NCBI GenBank assembly: GCA_020630065.1
Contig: JAHDCC010000012.1
Location: 70,171 to 109,555, forward strand
Reading direction: 5' to 3'
Length of the DNA: 39,385 nt
Source of the DNA: Acidimicrobiales bacterium
Lineage (GTDB): Bacteria > Actinomycetota > Acidimicrobiia > Acidimicrobiales > SZUA-35
Part shown: positions 22,631-32,342 of the stretch, piece by piece
Layout: every line of letters begins with the position of its first letter
Numbering within the stretch: position 1 is the stretch's first letter
Program-made: the position numbers and the translations under genes
Notes under the pieces: generated by a model
What the model was told of the DNA's origin: nothing
The model's database searches: none
The model's input: the letters and a program-made list of their open reading frames with translations, nothing else

Positions 22631-23477
22631 GGTGTGAAATCCTTGATGACCAATTCCGCTCCTTAAGCATGCGGGAGACGGTTTCTGCCACGGTGACAGA
22701 ACGGTGATGACCACCGGTACAACCAAAACCGACCGTGAGATACGATTTACCCTCAGTCTGATAGGCCGGTAAAAGCTTTTCGAGTAAATCTACAACATCT
22801 TGAACAAATTCGGTTGAAAGTTCAGGTTCCAGCACATACTCCTGGACTTCGGCACTCGTGCCAGTCAACCGGCGGAGTTTCTCATCCCAGTATGGATTCG
22901 GCATGAACCTGCAGTCAAACATCATGTCAATATCGAGCGGGAGGCCGTGTTTGAATCCGAACGATGTCAATGTGATTTGCATCGAGTCTTCGTCTAAGTC
23001 GACGGCAAAGTAATCTTTAAGCCTGTCCCCGAGCTCGTATGGGTTCAGGTCGCTTGTGTCGATGATAATGTCGGCTGAAGCTCTGGTTTGCTGTAAAAGT
23101 TCACGCTCGTACTCGATAGCTTCGGTGACACTTTGTTCTAACGCATACGGGTGTCGACGTTTTGTGGTTTTGTAGCGTCTAACCAACGTGTCGGTTGACG
23201 CTTCCAAGTAGACGACGGTCAAGTTGCCCAACTCTTTGCGAAGCATTTCGACTTGCAGGCCACCTTCGGAGTCCGACGAGCCCATAACTAGCGCTACCCG
23301 TTCGTATGCCCCAAGATTTGAGTGTGCAAGTTCTGAGACTTTGGGGACAAGCACGGCTGGCAGGTTATCGATCACAAACCAACCAAGATCCTCGAGGCGG
23401 TCAGCGGTAACCGACCGCCCCGCTCCTGACATTCCGGTAATTACGATGAATCGACTCACATGGTTATTGTGCCACAC
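22614..23477 (-). CDS. rapZ: RapZ-like nucleotide-binding protein (YvcJ family)
   Basis: A 287-residue P-loop protein. Walker A is GMSGAGRS with Arg in place of Lys, as often seen in actinobacterial members. DLGWFVIDNLP follows, then TKRRHPYAL, and the C-terminal domain has the conserved FGFKHGLP and GFGCTGGHHRSV. RapZ controls amino-sugar metabolism through small RNAs in Enterobacteria; in actinobacteria its partners are unclear. The start is uncertain: GTG 23477 is the longest and GTG 23459 lies six codons in; neither has a clear ribosome-binding site. Its 3' end overlaps yvcK. Confidence 0.95.
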   Translation of the reverse strand: MWHNNHVSRFIVITGMSGAGRSVTADRLEDLGWFVIDNLPAVLVPKVSELAHSNLGAYERVALVMGSSDSEGGLQVEMLRKELGNLTVVYLEASTDTLVRRYKTTKRRHPYALEQSVTEAIEYERELLQQTRASADIIIDTSDLNPYELGDRLKDYFAVDLDEDSMQITLTSFGFKHGLPLDIDMMFDCRFMPNPYWDEKLRRLTGTSAEVQEYVLEPELSTEFVQDVVDLLEKLLPAYQTEGKSYLTVGFGCTGGHHRSVTVAETVSRMLKERNWSSRISHRDIER

Positions 23478-23533
23478 CTGGAAAGGGTTAGAGGTGAGTT
23501 GTCCCCCACTTGAAATTTACGCCCCAGGGTTCT

Positions 23534-24304
23534 TCAGCGTCGTCGACAACGCAAAACCAAAAGGCGAGGTATGTTGGCGGCCGCCTGATACGAAAACCCT
23601 TGTGCTAGGTAGCCGGCGGGTGGCGCCGGCTCATTCATGTGTTCGATCGAGAACCCTGAGGCCGATAAGGCATTCACGTACCGAGAAAGTGGGCGATGGA
23701 TGAATCTTATGAAGACATCTTTCTGCACTTCTTCAATCGTTTCTTGCTCGTGAAGGTAGTCCCCAATCCTCCAGTATTGTTCGGGCGGTTCTAGATACTG
23801 ATCGTCGATCCACCCGCTATTAGGGGTCTGTAGGAGAGGATGGTTCAACAAAAAAAGAAACGTTCCCCCCGGCTGCAAAACCCGAGACACTTCGGCCAAA
23901 GCTTCATCAACCGCGTCGATATGCTCGAATACCAGACAGGCAACAGCAGCCTCGAATGATCCATCGGCAAACGGCAAACCGTCAGCTGCCGATCGAGCGA
24001 AAGCTGGTTCTCGACCACCATGCCGGTTCGATCGCTCAACCGCTAGATCGATCTGGCTAGCGATTGGGTCAACGCCTACTACCTTTCCAACTCCAGCTTC
24101 GACCAGATAGCGAGACACCTGCCCTTCCCCAGCGCCTATATCGAGCACCGACGAAGACGACTTCAGCGCGTCGACGATCAAAGGCAAGATTTGTTCGGTG
24201 TACTCTGGATCGACCCCGTTGGTAAATTCATCCTGCCACCACGTCGCATGACTGTTCCAGAGCCTGATCGACTCGTCCTGGGTGGTTGGCTCCGAATTGT
24301 CCAC
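23534..24304 (-). CDS. Class I SAM-dependent methyltransferase
   Basis: A 256-residue Rossmann-fold methyltransferase. Motif I is VLDIGAGEGQVSRYL, the acidic end of strand 2 is GVDP, and DGLPFADGSFEAAVACLVFE is the typical motif II region, followed by VLQPGGTFLFLLNHP. The substrate is unknown. The GTG at 24304 is chosen because AAAAGAG lies 8 nt upstream and it starts just after the uvrC stop; a longer frame would overlap uvrC. It lies between uvrC and rapZ, an addition to the usual block. Confidence 0.85.
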   Translation of the reverse strand: MDNSEPTTQDESIRLWNSHATWWQDEFTNGVDPEYTEQILPLIVDALKSSSSVLDIGAGEGQVSRYLVEAGVGKVVGVDPIASQIDLAVERSNRHGGREPAFARSAADGLPFADGSFEAAVACLVFEHIDAVDEALAEVSRVLQPGGTFLFLLNHPLLQTPNSGWIDDQYLEPPEQYWRIGDYLHEQETIEEVQKDVFIRFIHRPLSRYVNALSASGFSIEHMNEPAPPAGYLAQGFSYQAAANIPRLLVLRCRRR

Positions 24305-24329
24305 TATTCGACTCTTTTCTTCACGATAA

Positions 24330-26225
24330 CTAGTTCCGTTTGGGAACATCTTTGACTTGTTTGATAGGGGCCAAACCGTGTGTCTTGTCATAGATTGCCC
24401 GGGCGACCGCCTCGGGTAGCCAATCCACTTGAAGAAGCTTCTCTAGGTTTGCCTTTCGGACCGCGGCCACGCCGCCGAACTCGGCAATCAGTTTCTTCTT
24501 TCGAACCGGGCCGAGGCCGCGAACGTCGTCGAGGACAGACTCGGTCATTTGTTTCTTTCGGAGCTGGCGATGATATGTGATAGCAAACCGATGCGATTCG
24601 TCGCGGAGGCGCTGCAAAAGGTAGAGGGCTTCGGATTTACGTGGGATAACGACCGGTTCCGATTGACCAGGAATAAAGACTTCTTCGAACTGTTTGGCGA
24701 GAGCGGCTACGGGAATTTCGTCGGTTAAACCAAGTTCTTTTACCACCCGAACCGCTACTCCTAGTTGCCCCTTACCGCCGTCAACCATCAACAGTTGAGG
24801 CGGGTACTGAAATTTGCCTCGTTCGGAAACTGGTTTTTGCCGATCGTTTACGTAGTTCGTTAATCTACGGCGCAACACTTCTTCCATAGCCGCATAGTCG
24901 TCGCTTTGGTCGACAGTCTGAATTTTGAATCGCCGGTATTCCCGTTTTGCTGCCAACCCGTCTTCAACTACTACCATCGAGCCCACATAGTTCGTGCCCT
25001 GCAAATGGCTCATGTCGTAGCATTCGATCCGCAACGGCGATTCGGGCAACTTGAGCCAGGTTTGGAGCTCGTTAAGGGCCTTTGCTCTGCTGTTATGGTC
25101 GGAAGCTCGTTTCAGACGAAACCTGGTGAATTCCTCTTTAGCGTTTCGGTTTGCCGTCTCTAGCAGCTCTTTCTTAGCTCCCCGTTTGGGCACCCGAATT
25201 TCGACTTTTGATTCACGGAGCGAAGACAACCAATCCTCGTAGAGTTCGGTGTCCGATGATTCTTCGTTAACCAGGACGGTCTTGGGCATACCTTGAACTG
25301 GTGGGTCATCGTATACGCCTTCCAGTATCCGGTCGATCAGTTCATTGTCGTCAAGCGCCTCGACCTTGTCTACGACTAGTGAACGCCGTCCGAGAACCAA
25401 ACCTTTACGAACTATGAGTAAAAAGACCGCGGCCTCAAGTTCGTCCTCAGCCAATCCAATAACATCGACGTCCTCTCGCGAGTCACCGACCATCTGCTGC
25501 TTCTCAATAGCTTTTCGTACCGTCGCTAGTCGATCCCGAAGCCTGGCCGCCCGTTCGAACTCTAAGTCAGAGGCCGCTTGAGCCATTTCGTCTTCGAGTC
25601 TGGCCAAAACGGGTTGGGTGTTCCCAGACAAGAACCCACACAATTCCTCGACCAACGTTGTGTAGTCGTCTGGTGATATTTCACCCACGCACGGGCCTGA
25701 ACACTTTTCGATGTGAAAGAGCAAGCACGGCTTGCCCAGTTTTTCGTGACGTCGAAGTTTGTTGTCGCTACAGGTCCGAATCGGGAAAATGCGGAGAAGT
25801 TGATCTAGCGTTTCTCGAATCGCATAAGCGTGGGCGTATGGGCCGAAATAGCGCGTGCCCTTCTTTTTACGGCCTCGCATCACTTGGGCACGCGCCCAGA
25901 TATCACCGGTAGTTACCGCCAGAAACGGGTAACTCTTATCATCGACAAGCCGAACGTTAAATCGTGGCCGATGCTGTTTGATCAGGTTGTATTCAAGCAT
26001 TAACGCTTCGACGTCGTTATCAACCTGCACCCATTCGACAGATTCTGCAGTGGCCACCATCTGTGCGGTCCTTGGATGCATGGACCGCATATCTCCAAAG
26101 TAGTTACTCAATCTCGAACGTAAAGACTTGGCTTTGCCTACATAAATTACACGACCGTTGCCATCTAGAAACTGATATGACCCTGGTGTGTCGGGAATTG
26201 TGCCTGCAGGCGGACGAGTAACCAC
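24330..26225 (-). CDS. uvrC: UvrABC excinuclease subunit C
   Basis: A 631-residue nuclease that makes both incisions in nucleotide excision repair. The N-terminal GIY-YIG domain starts at PGSYQFLDGNGRVIYVGKAK. The UVR helical motif (LEDEMAQAASDLEFERAARL) follows, then the RNase H-like domain with RIECYDMSHLQGTNYVGSMV, and the C-terminal helix-hairpin-helix region (LDDVRGLGPVRKKKLIAEFG). The start is GTG 26225; a TAGGCT hexamer lies 8 nt upstream. It diverges from nadA. Confidence 0.97.
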   Translation of the reverse strand: MVTRPPAGTIPDTPGSYQFLDGNGRVIYVGKAKSLRSRLSNYFGDMRSMHPRTAQMVATAESVEWVQVDNDVEALMLEYNLIKQHRPRFNVRLVDDKSYPFLAVTTGDIWARAQVMRGRKKKGTRYFGPYAHAYAIRETLDQLLRIFPIRTCSDNKLRRHEKLGKPCLLFHIEKCSGPCVGEISPDDYTTLVEELCGFLSGNTQPVLARLEDEMAQAASDLEFERAARLRDRLATVRKAIEKQQMVGDSREDVDVIGLAEDELEAAVFLLIVRKGLVLGRRSLVVDKVEALDDNELIDRILEGVYDDPPVQGMPKTVLVNEESSDTELYEDWLSSLRESKVEIRVPKRGAKKELLETANRNAKEEFTRFRLKRASDHNSRAKALNELQTWLKLPESPLRIECYDMSHLQGTNYVGSMVVVEDGLAAKREYRRFKIQTVDQSDDYAAMEEVLRRRLTNYVNDRQKPVSERGKFQYPPQLLMVDGGKGQLGVAVRVVKELGLTDEIPVAALAKQFEEVFIPGQSEPVVIPRKSEALYLLQRLRDESHRFAITYHRQLRKKQMTESVLDDVRGLGPVRKKKLIAEFGGVAAVRKANLEKLLQVDWLPEAVARAIYDKTHGLAPIKQVKDVPKRN

Positions 26226-26233
26226 AAATTATG

Positions 26234-26239
26234 AGCCTA
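26234..26239 (-). promoter_or_regulatory. Possible -10 element of uvrC
   Basis: TAGGCT on the minus strand, 8 nt before the GTG start, predicting a leader of about 2 nt. The same hexamer lies 6 nt before the uvrA start. No -35 is clear. Confidence 0.3.
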
Positions 26240-26305
26240 GGCCGTCTCAATCCATATACTGGTTGTTATTGGTTGTAACCGTTCTCGGCTATAGAAAGTG
26301 GCACC

Positions 26306-27400
26306 ATGCTACGAATTCAACGCCCCCTACCCGATCGATATATCGAAGCTACAGACGACGAGCTACGCGCGTCGATTACAGCCTCCAAGGAAACGCTTGG
26401 AGACAGACTCTTTATTCTCGGACACCACTACCAGCGCGATGATGTAATCGAGTTCACTGATGCCCGGGGAGACTCGTTCAAATTATCGGTCTTGGCGAAG
26501 GAACGACCTGAGGCAGAATACATCGTTTTTTGTGGCGTTCACTTCATGGCGGAGTCAGCAGATATTTTGACCGCAGACGATCAAGTAGTGATCTTGCCCG
26601 ATCTCAACGCCGGTTGCTCAATGGCCGATATGGCCAATATCGACGAAGTTGAAGAAGCTTGGGATGTACTCGGCCAAACGGTCGACATCTCAAAGGTTGT
26701 TCCTATCACCTACATGAATTCATCTGCAGCGATCAAATCATTCGTCGGCCAGAACGGCGGAGCTGTCTGCACCTCATCAAACGCTGGAGCGGTCTTGCGT
26801 TGGGCGTTGGACAAAGGCGAAAAGGTACTGTTCTTTCCCGATCAGCATTTGGGCAGAAACACCGGTATGTCGATGGGCTACACACCTGACGATATGCGCC
26901 TGTGGGATCCGCGACAAGACCGAGGCGGGCTAACCGAGGCAGACTGTAAAGATTCAACGTTCTTTCTTTGGAAAGGACACTGCACAATCCATCAACGTTT
27001 CCGTCCTGAACAGGTAGACGCTTTTAGAGCAGAGCACCCAGACGGTGTTGTGATTATGCATCCAGAAGCCCCACACGAGACCTGTGTCATGGCCGACCAT
27101 GTCGGTTCAACCAATTTCATTATCGACAAGGTGGCGGAACTCCCACCAGGTTCGGTTGCCGGAATCGGAACAGAGGTTCACCTTGTGAGCCGGCTTGCGA
27201 CCGATAATCCTGATAAAACGATCGTGAACTTGGACCCCACTCTTTGCCCATGTTCAACCATGTTCCGAATCGATTTGCCACACCTGGCATGGGTTTTAAA
27301 TAATCTCGTCGATGGCAAGGTGATCAACAAGATTTCGGTTGATGAGGAGACCACAAAGTGGGCGAAGGTTGCTCTCGATCGGATGCTTGAGATCACCTGA
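26306..27400 (+). CDS. nadA: Quinolinate synthase
   Basis: A 364-residue [4Fe-4S] enzyme that condenses iminoaspartate with dihydroxyacetone phosphate to form quinolinate, in de novo NAD synthesis. Signatures: LGHHYQRDDVIEF, the first cluster Cys in FCGVHFMAESADIL, YMNSSAAIKSF, CTSSNAGAVL, the second Cys in GHCTIHQRF, and the third in CPCSTMFRIDL. nadB and nadC, its usual partners, are not in the window. The ATG at 26306 follows GAAAGTGG, a weak ribosome-binding site. It ends 12 nt before the convergent sugar-transferase gene. Confidence 0.97.
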   Translation: MLRIQRPLPDRYIEATDDELRASITASKETLGDRLFILGHHYQRDDVIEFTDARGDSFKLSVLAKERPEAEYIVFCGVHFMAESADILTADDQVVILPDLNAGCSMADMANIDEVEEAWDVLGQTVDISKVVPITYMNSSAAIKSFVGQNGGAVCTSSNAGAVLRWALDKGEKVLFFPDQHLGRNTGMSMGYTPDDMRLWDPRQDRGGLTEADCKDSTFFLWKGHCTIHQRFRPEQVDAFRAEHPDGVVIMHPEAPHETCVMADHVGSTNFIIDKVAELPPGSVAGIGTEVHLVSRLATDNPDKTIVNLDPTLCPCSTMFRIDLPHLAWVLNNLVDGKVINKISVDEETTKWAKVALDRMLEIT

Positions 27401-27412
27401 TCTACGCGAGTA

Positions 27413-28753
27413 TCAGCGTCCTTGTTGTCCAACTACGGCTCGAGCCGTTCGGGCTATGATCCGGGCATCCAGCATCAAACTTTGATGCCGCAGATAGTAG
27501 AATTCGTACTGCAATTTCTCGACAGCATCTTGTTCAGTCGCACCATATTGATACTTGACCTGTGCCCAACCTGTAAGCCCCGGCCGGACCAAATGCCTCA
27601 CATCATAAAACGGAATTTTCTCGCGTAATTCGTCGACGTAGTTTGCCTGCTCCGGACGGGGGCCGACCAGTGAGAGATCTCCGCGCAAAATATTGACAAC
27701 CTGTGGCAGCTCGTCGAGGTGGGTACGTCGCATAAACCGGCCAAACGTTGTCACGCGACTGTCCTCGACTTGAGTCCAGGTTGACGGCCCATCGTATGGA
27801 AGCATCGAACGAAACTTGAATATTTCGAACGGCTGTCCACCTTTACCAATACGGTCCTGACGAAAAAGCAGCGGACCCCGATTTGAAAGAACATTTCCCG
27901 CAATCACGACCGGGACGACCATGGCTAAAGGAACCAGTAACAGTACGGCAAACATGATATCGACCAGCCTCTTAAGCCGGTTGTACCGTGCCCGATGGAG
28001 TTCACCAATGTCAAAGAGAAGCGAAACCCGCTCAAGCTCGGTTACCGGAAGTTTGCCCAAATACTCTTCGGTAAACAGCGACAACGTTCTGATTCGGATT
28101 CCCGCTTCGTGGGCGGCGGCTGCTTGACGCACAATACGGGGTACCGCCTGCGCCGCAACATCCAGGATTAGTACCGACGCACCAGCGTCTTCAATCGATC
28201 GCAACACAACGTCATCGTCAACGAAGGAACCATCAACCTCGTCAGGCGTCAAATGCACCGCTATTGTTGCGGGCCGCTCGACCTGACCTGTTAGATCAGT
28301 CACGAGATCACTTGCGCCATCTGGTTCGGCCAACAGCACAACCTGTTCTTTGGCTGCAGCCAGCCGTTGGCGATCGTCGGCCACATTCCAGGCCAGCAGC
28401 TGAACAGGCAGAACAAGAAATCCACCAACACCTACTACAGACCTAGGTAACAACGGGGTGCCGAGCAGCAACTGAAAAAGTGAAACAAAGACGATGGACC
28501 CGGCTAAGGCAAGAACGGTCGAACCGACAACCGACCGACGACTAGTAGCTAGTTCGGGTAGCCCCATTGCGTATAGTCCCGCTAAGACACCTGCTACAAA
28601 AAGAACTGTCCAAGGAAAAACCGACGTCCCTATTGGATCGTAGGTGGTCGGATCGATTTGGGTAGCGTGCACCCACCCGAATCCGAAAATAGCGCTGGCC
28701 GTCCCGAAGAACGACAGAAACCGTGCAACTGACATTGAAGTTTCTATCGGCAT
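27413..28753 (-). CDS. Polyprenyl-phosphate sugar-1-phosphate transferase (WcaJ/RfbP-like)
   Basis: A 446-residue enzyme that starts polysaccharide repeat units by moving a sugar-1-phosphate onto undecaprenyl phosphate. The N-terminal third has about four hydrophobic helices, then a CoA-binding-like middle domain. The catalytic C-terminus starts at LKRLVDIMFAVLLLVPLAMV and holds FRQDRIGKGGQPFEIFKFRS, THLDELPQVVNILRGDLSLV, GPRPE and RPGLTGWAQVKYQYG. The ATG at 28753 lacks a ribosome-binding site; an ATG six codons in is an alternative. With the two GT-C-like genes at 32-35.7 kb it suggests surface polymer synthesis, but the sugar is unknown. Confidence 0.92.
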   Translation of the reverse strand: MPIETSMSVARFLSFFGTASAIFGFGWVHATQIDPTTYDPIGTSVFPWTVLFVAGVLAGLYAMGLPELATSRRSVVGSTVLALAGSIVFVSLFQLLLGTPLLPRSVVGVGGFLVLPVQLLAWNVADDRQRLAAAKEQVVLLAEPDGASDLVTDLTGQVERPATIAVHLTPDEVDGSFVDDDVVLRSIEDAGASVLILDVAAQAVPRIVRQAAAAHEAGIRIRTLSLFTEEYLGKLPVTELERVSLLFDIGELHRARYNRLKRLVDIMFAVLLLVPLAMVVPVVIAGNVLSNRGPLLFRQDRIGKGGQPFEIFKFRSMLPYDGPSTWTQVEDSRVTTFGRFMRRTHLDELPQVVNILRGDLSLVGPRPEQANYVDELREKIPFYDVRHLVRPGLTGWAQVKYQYGATEQDAVEKLQYEFYYLRHQSLMLDARIIARTARAVVGQQGR

Positions 28754-28814
28754 AACCAGCGGGTGACGTAAGTTTGTATGTGCCTAATCAACTCGTATGC
28801 CGGGTAGTTTCGGT

Positions 28815-29300
28815 TTACAAGTATGTCCCGGAGTCCCGTCGATCTTCGCAATAACCTTGTGCGGTATCCCGCAATGTGCGCAGCATCGATTCGAGCTTTT
28901 CGATATCGATCGGCGAAAGTGGGTCTCGTGTGTGCGTTACCAGCGACTCCAACGTCCGTTTCGCCCATGACCGGGCCATCTCGTGCCCTGAAGCCGTCAG
29001 CGTGATTTGGGTCGCCCGCCCGTCGAGCACATCCACTTCGCGTGTGATAGCACCGAGAGCTTCTGCCTCTTGAATAACTCGTGTGATACCGCTCGGCGGG
29101 GTTGACAACGCTCTACCCAGCTCGGTAGGTCTGAGTTGATGGTTCTCAGATCGCGCAAGCCGGATAAGCAGCCCAACCAGGTCCCAGCTCACTCGACCAA
29201 GGTCTCGCATATCTAGTTCCTTAGCTGTTTCTATCGCTAGATACGCCTCTTTAAGTAGTCCAAAGGTGTCCCATTGAGGATCTTCGAAAATATCACCCAT
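28815..29300 (-). CDS. MarR-family transcriptional regulator
   Basis: A 161-residue MarR regulator. The winged helix spans ~38-105: LVGLLIRLARSENHQLRPTE, LGRALSTPPSGITRVIQEAE and the wing DVLDGRATQITLTASG. MarR proteins usually repress efflux or stress genes and are released by small molecules or oxidants. The ATG at 29300 has TAGTAT exactly 6 nt upstream and no ribosome-binding site, suggesting a leaderless transcript. It lies between uvrA and the sugar-transferase gene on the same strand; its target is not evident. Confidence 0.92.
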   Translation of the reverse strand: MGDIFEDPQWDTFGLLKEAYLAIETAKELDMRDLGRVSWDLVGLLIRLARSENHQLRPTELGRALSTPPSGITRVIQEAEALGAITREVDVLDGRATQITLTASGHEMARSWAKRTLESLVTHTRDPLSPIDIEKLESMLRTLRDTAQGYCEDRRDSGTYL

Positions 29301-29306
29301 GCCAGG

Positions 29307-29312
29307 ATACTA
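29307..29312 (-). promoter_or_regulatory. Probable leaderless -10 element of the MarR gene
   Basis: TAGTAT on the minus strand, exactly 6 nt before the ATG at 29300, predicts transcription starting on the start codon. No Shine-Dalgarno is visible and the -35 is weak. Confidence 0.45.
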
Positions 29313-29398
29313 GCAGCGATAACTGTCTACGCTTGTTACCTTTTGTGACCAACTAACTGCCAGGGAGTTATCAAGATGTTGTTCAATCGGATATTTGG

Positions 29399-32248
29399 TT
29401 ATTTATTGGTCAGCAACGGCGCCAAGAAACGACCGGTGAAAGATGCGTTCGTCTTTGCAATCTCTTCTGGTGGCCCACTGGCGACGATGGTCCCACCACC
29501 ATCTCCCCCGTTAGGGCCGAGATCTACTACCCAGTCCGCGGTTTTGATGACGTCAAGGTTGTGTTCGATAACTAAAACCGTGTTTCCTTGATCGACCAGA
29601 CGTGTCAGTACGGTTAGCAACCGTCGTATATCTTCAAAGTGAAGTCCGGTTGTTGGTTCGTCAAGAAGGTAGATTGTGTGGCCAGTCGAACGTTTAGCTA
29701 GCTCTGACGCTAGTTTCACCCGCTGAGCTTCGCCGCCCGAAAGCGTTGGCGCTGACTGACCCAACCGAACATAACCAAGCCCTACGTCAAATAGGGTTTG
29801 TAGGTGTCGAGCGATTGAAGGCTGGTTTGAGAAAAAGTCGAGCGCTTCCTCAATTGGCATATCGAGAACGTCCGCAATATTTTTGCCTTTAAAGAAGATC
29901 TCCAACGTGTCTCGGTTGTAGCGGGCCCCTTTGCAAATCTCACAAGGAACATACACATCCGGCAAGAAATGCATTTCGATCTTGATAGTTCCGTCTCCAG
30001 AACACGACTCGCACCGACCGCCCGCAACGTTGAACGAAAACCTTCCGGGCTGGTAGCCCCGTACCTTCGCTTCGTTAGTTTGGGCAAATAGCTTACGAAT
30101 TTTGTCGAATACGCCTGTGTAGGTCGCCGGGTTAGATCGCGGTGTACGGCCGATAGGCGACTGGTCGATGTCGATTACCTTGTCGAGGTTTTCCATACCA
30201 TCGATGCCTTTGTGCAGTCCCGGTGGAACCTTGGAACGGTAGATAGTTTGCATCAACGATCGAAGAAGAATGCCGTTTATTAAGGTCGACTTTCCGGAAC
30301 CTGAAACGCCGGTGACTGCAACGAAACAGCCCAGTGGAATAGTGACGTCGATGTTCTTGAGGTTGTGTTCACGAGCGCCTCGAATAACTAATTCAGCGTC
30401 GGTGGGCTGACGACGCTTTTCCGGGACGGCAATGGTTTTCTTACCCGACAGGTACTGACCGGTCATCGACGATTTGCGTTTCATCAGCCCTTTGACCGTG
30501 CCGCTGTACACCACCTCACCGCCGTGTTCGCCAGCACCAGGACCGACATCTACGATATGGTCGGCGACCCGAATGGTCTCTTCGTCGTGTTCGACAACGA
30601 TTACAGAGTTTCCGATGTTTCGAAGCCGTTGTAGCGTGCCAATCAGTTTTTCGTTATCACGCTGATGCAAACCAATCGACGGTTCATCGAGAACGTAGAG
30701 GACACCGACAAGCCCCGACCCGATTTGGCTAGCGAGCCGAATACGTTGTGCTTCACCACCCGAAAGTGTCGACGCCGAACGGCTAAGGCTCAAGTAGTCG
30801 AGTCCGACGTCGAGTAAGAAACTGACTCGAGCGTTGATCTCTTTCACGACGCGGTCGGCGATTAAGGCGTCACGGTCGGATAGTTGAAGACCGGCGAGCA
30901 CCTTGGCTGATTCACCAATCGACATCGAGCAAATATCGAAGATACTGTAGCCATCGACGGTACAAGCTAATGGGAATGGGGCTAGACGGGCTCCTTCACA
31001 TGTCGGGCAGTTGACCTGCCGCATGTATCCTTCGATTTGGTCGCGTTGGGCATCTGAGTCGGTCTCTGAATGACGCCGTCGCAGGTAATGGACGACCCCT
31101 TCAAACTTTGTCATGTAATTTCTGGTTCGCCCATACCGGTTCTTGTATCGGACCTCGATTTTCTTCTTGCTGGTGCCCTCAAGCAGTTTCTTCTGCGCGG
31201 TCTTAGATAGCTTCTTCCAGGGCTTATCTGGGGCGATCCCGAACTCTTCGCAGGCCGCAAGGACAAGACGAGAATAGTACCGGCTCCGTCCGGCCGACCA
31301 TGGATGAATCGCGCCGTCTTCCAACGTAAGATCGGGGTTAGGGACCACGAGTTCCGCATCGACTTCGTAGGTGGTTCCCAAACCGTCGCAAGCATTACAT
31401 GCCCCGTATGGCGAGTTAAAGGAGAAGTTTCGGGGAGCTAACGCTTCGAAGCTTTTCCCGTCGCTCGGACGCGAAAGATGCTGACTGAAAACGAGCCGTT
31501 CAGGCGCAGCATCTGGATCGTCTTTACCGGGTACGATTTCGATTTCAGCTACACCTTCAGCCAACTGAAGTGCTGTTTCCATCGAATCGGTTAGACGCCG
31601 CTCGATACCATCGCGTCTGACCAACCGGTCGACGACAACGGCGATGTCGTGAGTCTCGTAGCGAGCTAACTCGGGCAGATCTCCACCAAGCTCAACCGGC
31701 TCGCCATCTACGATAGCTCGGGCGAAACCTTGGCCTGCTAGTTGTTGAAGCAACGTGTCATAGGTGCCTTTACGACCCCGTACGACTGGAGCAAGAACTT
31801 GGAATCTAGTTTTGTCTGGCAGTTGAAGGACCTGGTCGACGATCTGTTGTGGGGTCTGTTTGACGAGCCGCTCCCCCGTCTCGGGGTCATGGGGAACCCC
31901 AATGCGTGCGAACAACAAACGAAGATAGTCGTATACCTCGGTGACGGTGCCAACGGTCGAACGTGGGTTTCTGCTGGCTGATTTCTGATCGATCGATATC
32001 GCTGGCGACAAGCCTTCAATAACGTCTACATCTGGTTTATCCATCTGGCCGAGAAACTGACGAGCGTAGGCGGACAACGATTCAACATACCGACGCTGAC
32101 CTTCGGCGTAGATTGTGTCGAACGCTAAAGATGACTTTCCCGATCCAGACAACCCGGTGAAAACCACCAGCTTATTTCGAGGGAGGTCGAGGTTTACATC
32201 TTTGAGGTTGTGCTCTCGGGCACCACGAATAACCAGTTTCTCTGCCAC
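29399..32248 (-). CDS. uvrA: UvrABC excinuclease subunit A
   Basis: A 949-residue damage-recognition ATPase of nucleotide excision repair. It has two ABC modules: Walker [10 protein letters not shown] and GVSGSGKST, and two LSGGEAQR signatures with Walker B VLDEP and LLDEP. The zinc-binding Cys pairs include [22 protein letters not shown] and [10 protein letters not shown]. The N-terminus [19 protein letters not shown] is typical. Length and order are normal. The start is GTG 32248, which has TAGGCT exactly 6 nt upstream and no clear ribosome-binding site, suggesting a leaderless mRNA. uvrC lies 3.2 kb further on; uvrB is not present. Confidence 0.98.
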   Translation of the reverse strand: MAEKLVIRGAREHNLKDVNLDLPRNKLVVFTGLSGSGKSSLAFDTIYAEGQRRYVESLSAYARQFLGQMDKPDVDVIEGLSPAISIDQKSASRNPRSTVGTVTEVYDYLRLLFARIGVPHDPETGERLVKQTPQQIVDQVLQLPDKTRFQVLAPVVRGRKGTYDTLLQQLAGQGFARAIVDGEPVELGGDLPELARYETHDIAVVVDRLVRRDGIERRLTDSMETALQLAEGVAEIEIVPGKDDPDAAPERLVFSQHLSRPSDGKSFEALAPRNFSFNSPYGACNACDGLGTTYEVDAELVVPNPDLTLEDGAIHPWSAGRSRYYSRLVLAACEEFGIAPDKPWKKLSKTAQKKLLEGTSKKKIEVRYKNRYGRTRNYMTKFEGVVHYLRRRHSETDSDAQRDQIEGYMRQVNCPTCEGARLAPFPLACTVDGYSIFDICSMSIGESAKVLAGLQLSDRDALIADRVVKEINARVSFLLDVGLDYLSLSRSASTLSGGEAQRIRLASQIGSGLVGVLYVLDEPSIGLHQRDNEKLIGTLQRLRNIGNSVIVVEHDEETIRVADHIVDVGPGAGEHGGEVVYSGTVKGLMKRKSSMTGQYLSGKKTIAVPEKRRQPTDAELVIRGAREHNLKNIDVTIPLGCFVAVTGVSGSGKSTLINGILLRSLMQTIYRSKVPPGLHKGIDGMENLDKVIDIDQSPIGRTPRSNPATYTGVFDKIRKLFAQTNEAKVRGYQPGRFSFNVAGGRCESCSGDGTIKIEMHFLPDVYVPCEICKGARYNRDTLEIFFKGKNIADVLDMPIEEALDFFSNQPSIARHLQTLFDVGLGYVRLGQSAPTLSGGEAQRVKLASELAKRSTGHTIYLLDEPTTGLHFEDIRRLLTVLTRLVDQGNTVLVIEHNLDVIKTADWVVDLGPNGGDGGGTIVASGPPEEIAKTNASFTGRFLAPLLTNK

Positions 32249-32254
32249 CTTCGC

Positions 32255-32260
32255 AGCCTA
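32255..32260 (-). promoter_or_regulatory. Probable leaderless -10 element of uvrA
   Basis: TAGGCT on the minus strand lies exactly 6 nt before the GTG start of uvrA, predicting +1 on the G of the start codon. No classical SOS box is visible in the short region towards 32316. Confidence 0.42.
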
Positions 32261-32342
32261 GCGGATCATGGTGACACCAGGCTGACCAAATAGACGGGAA
32301 CATTCACTACAAATCGTGTTATTTAGGCCGATTCGTATACAT

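Noticed and set aside
22631-22726. Longer N-terminus for yvcK
   Set aside because: It would overlap rapZ by over 100 nt and adds residues outside the family; GTG 22630 has a good ribosome-binding site.
24305-24391. Longer N-terminus for the methyltransferase
   Set aside because: It would overlap the uvrC end; GTG 24304 has a well-placed ribosome-binding site.
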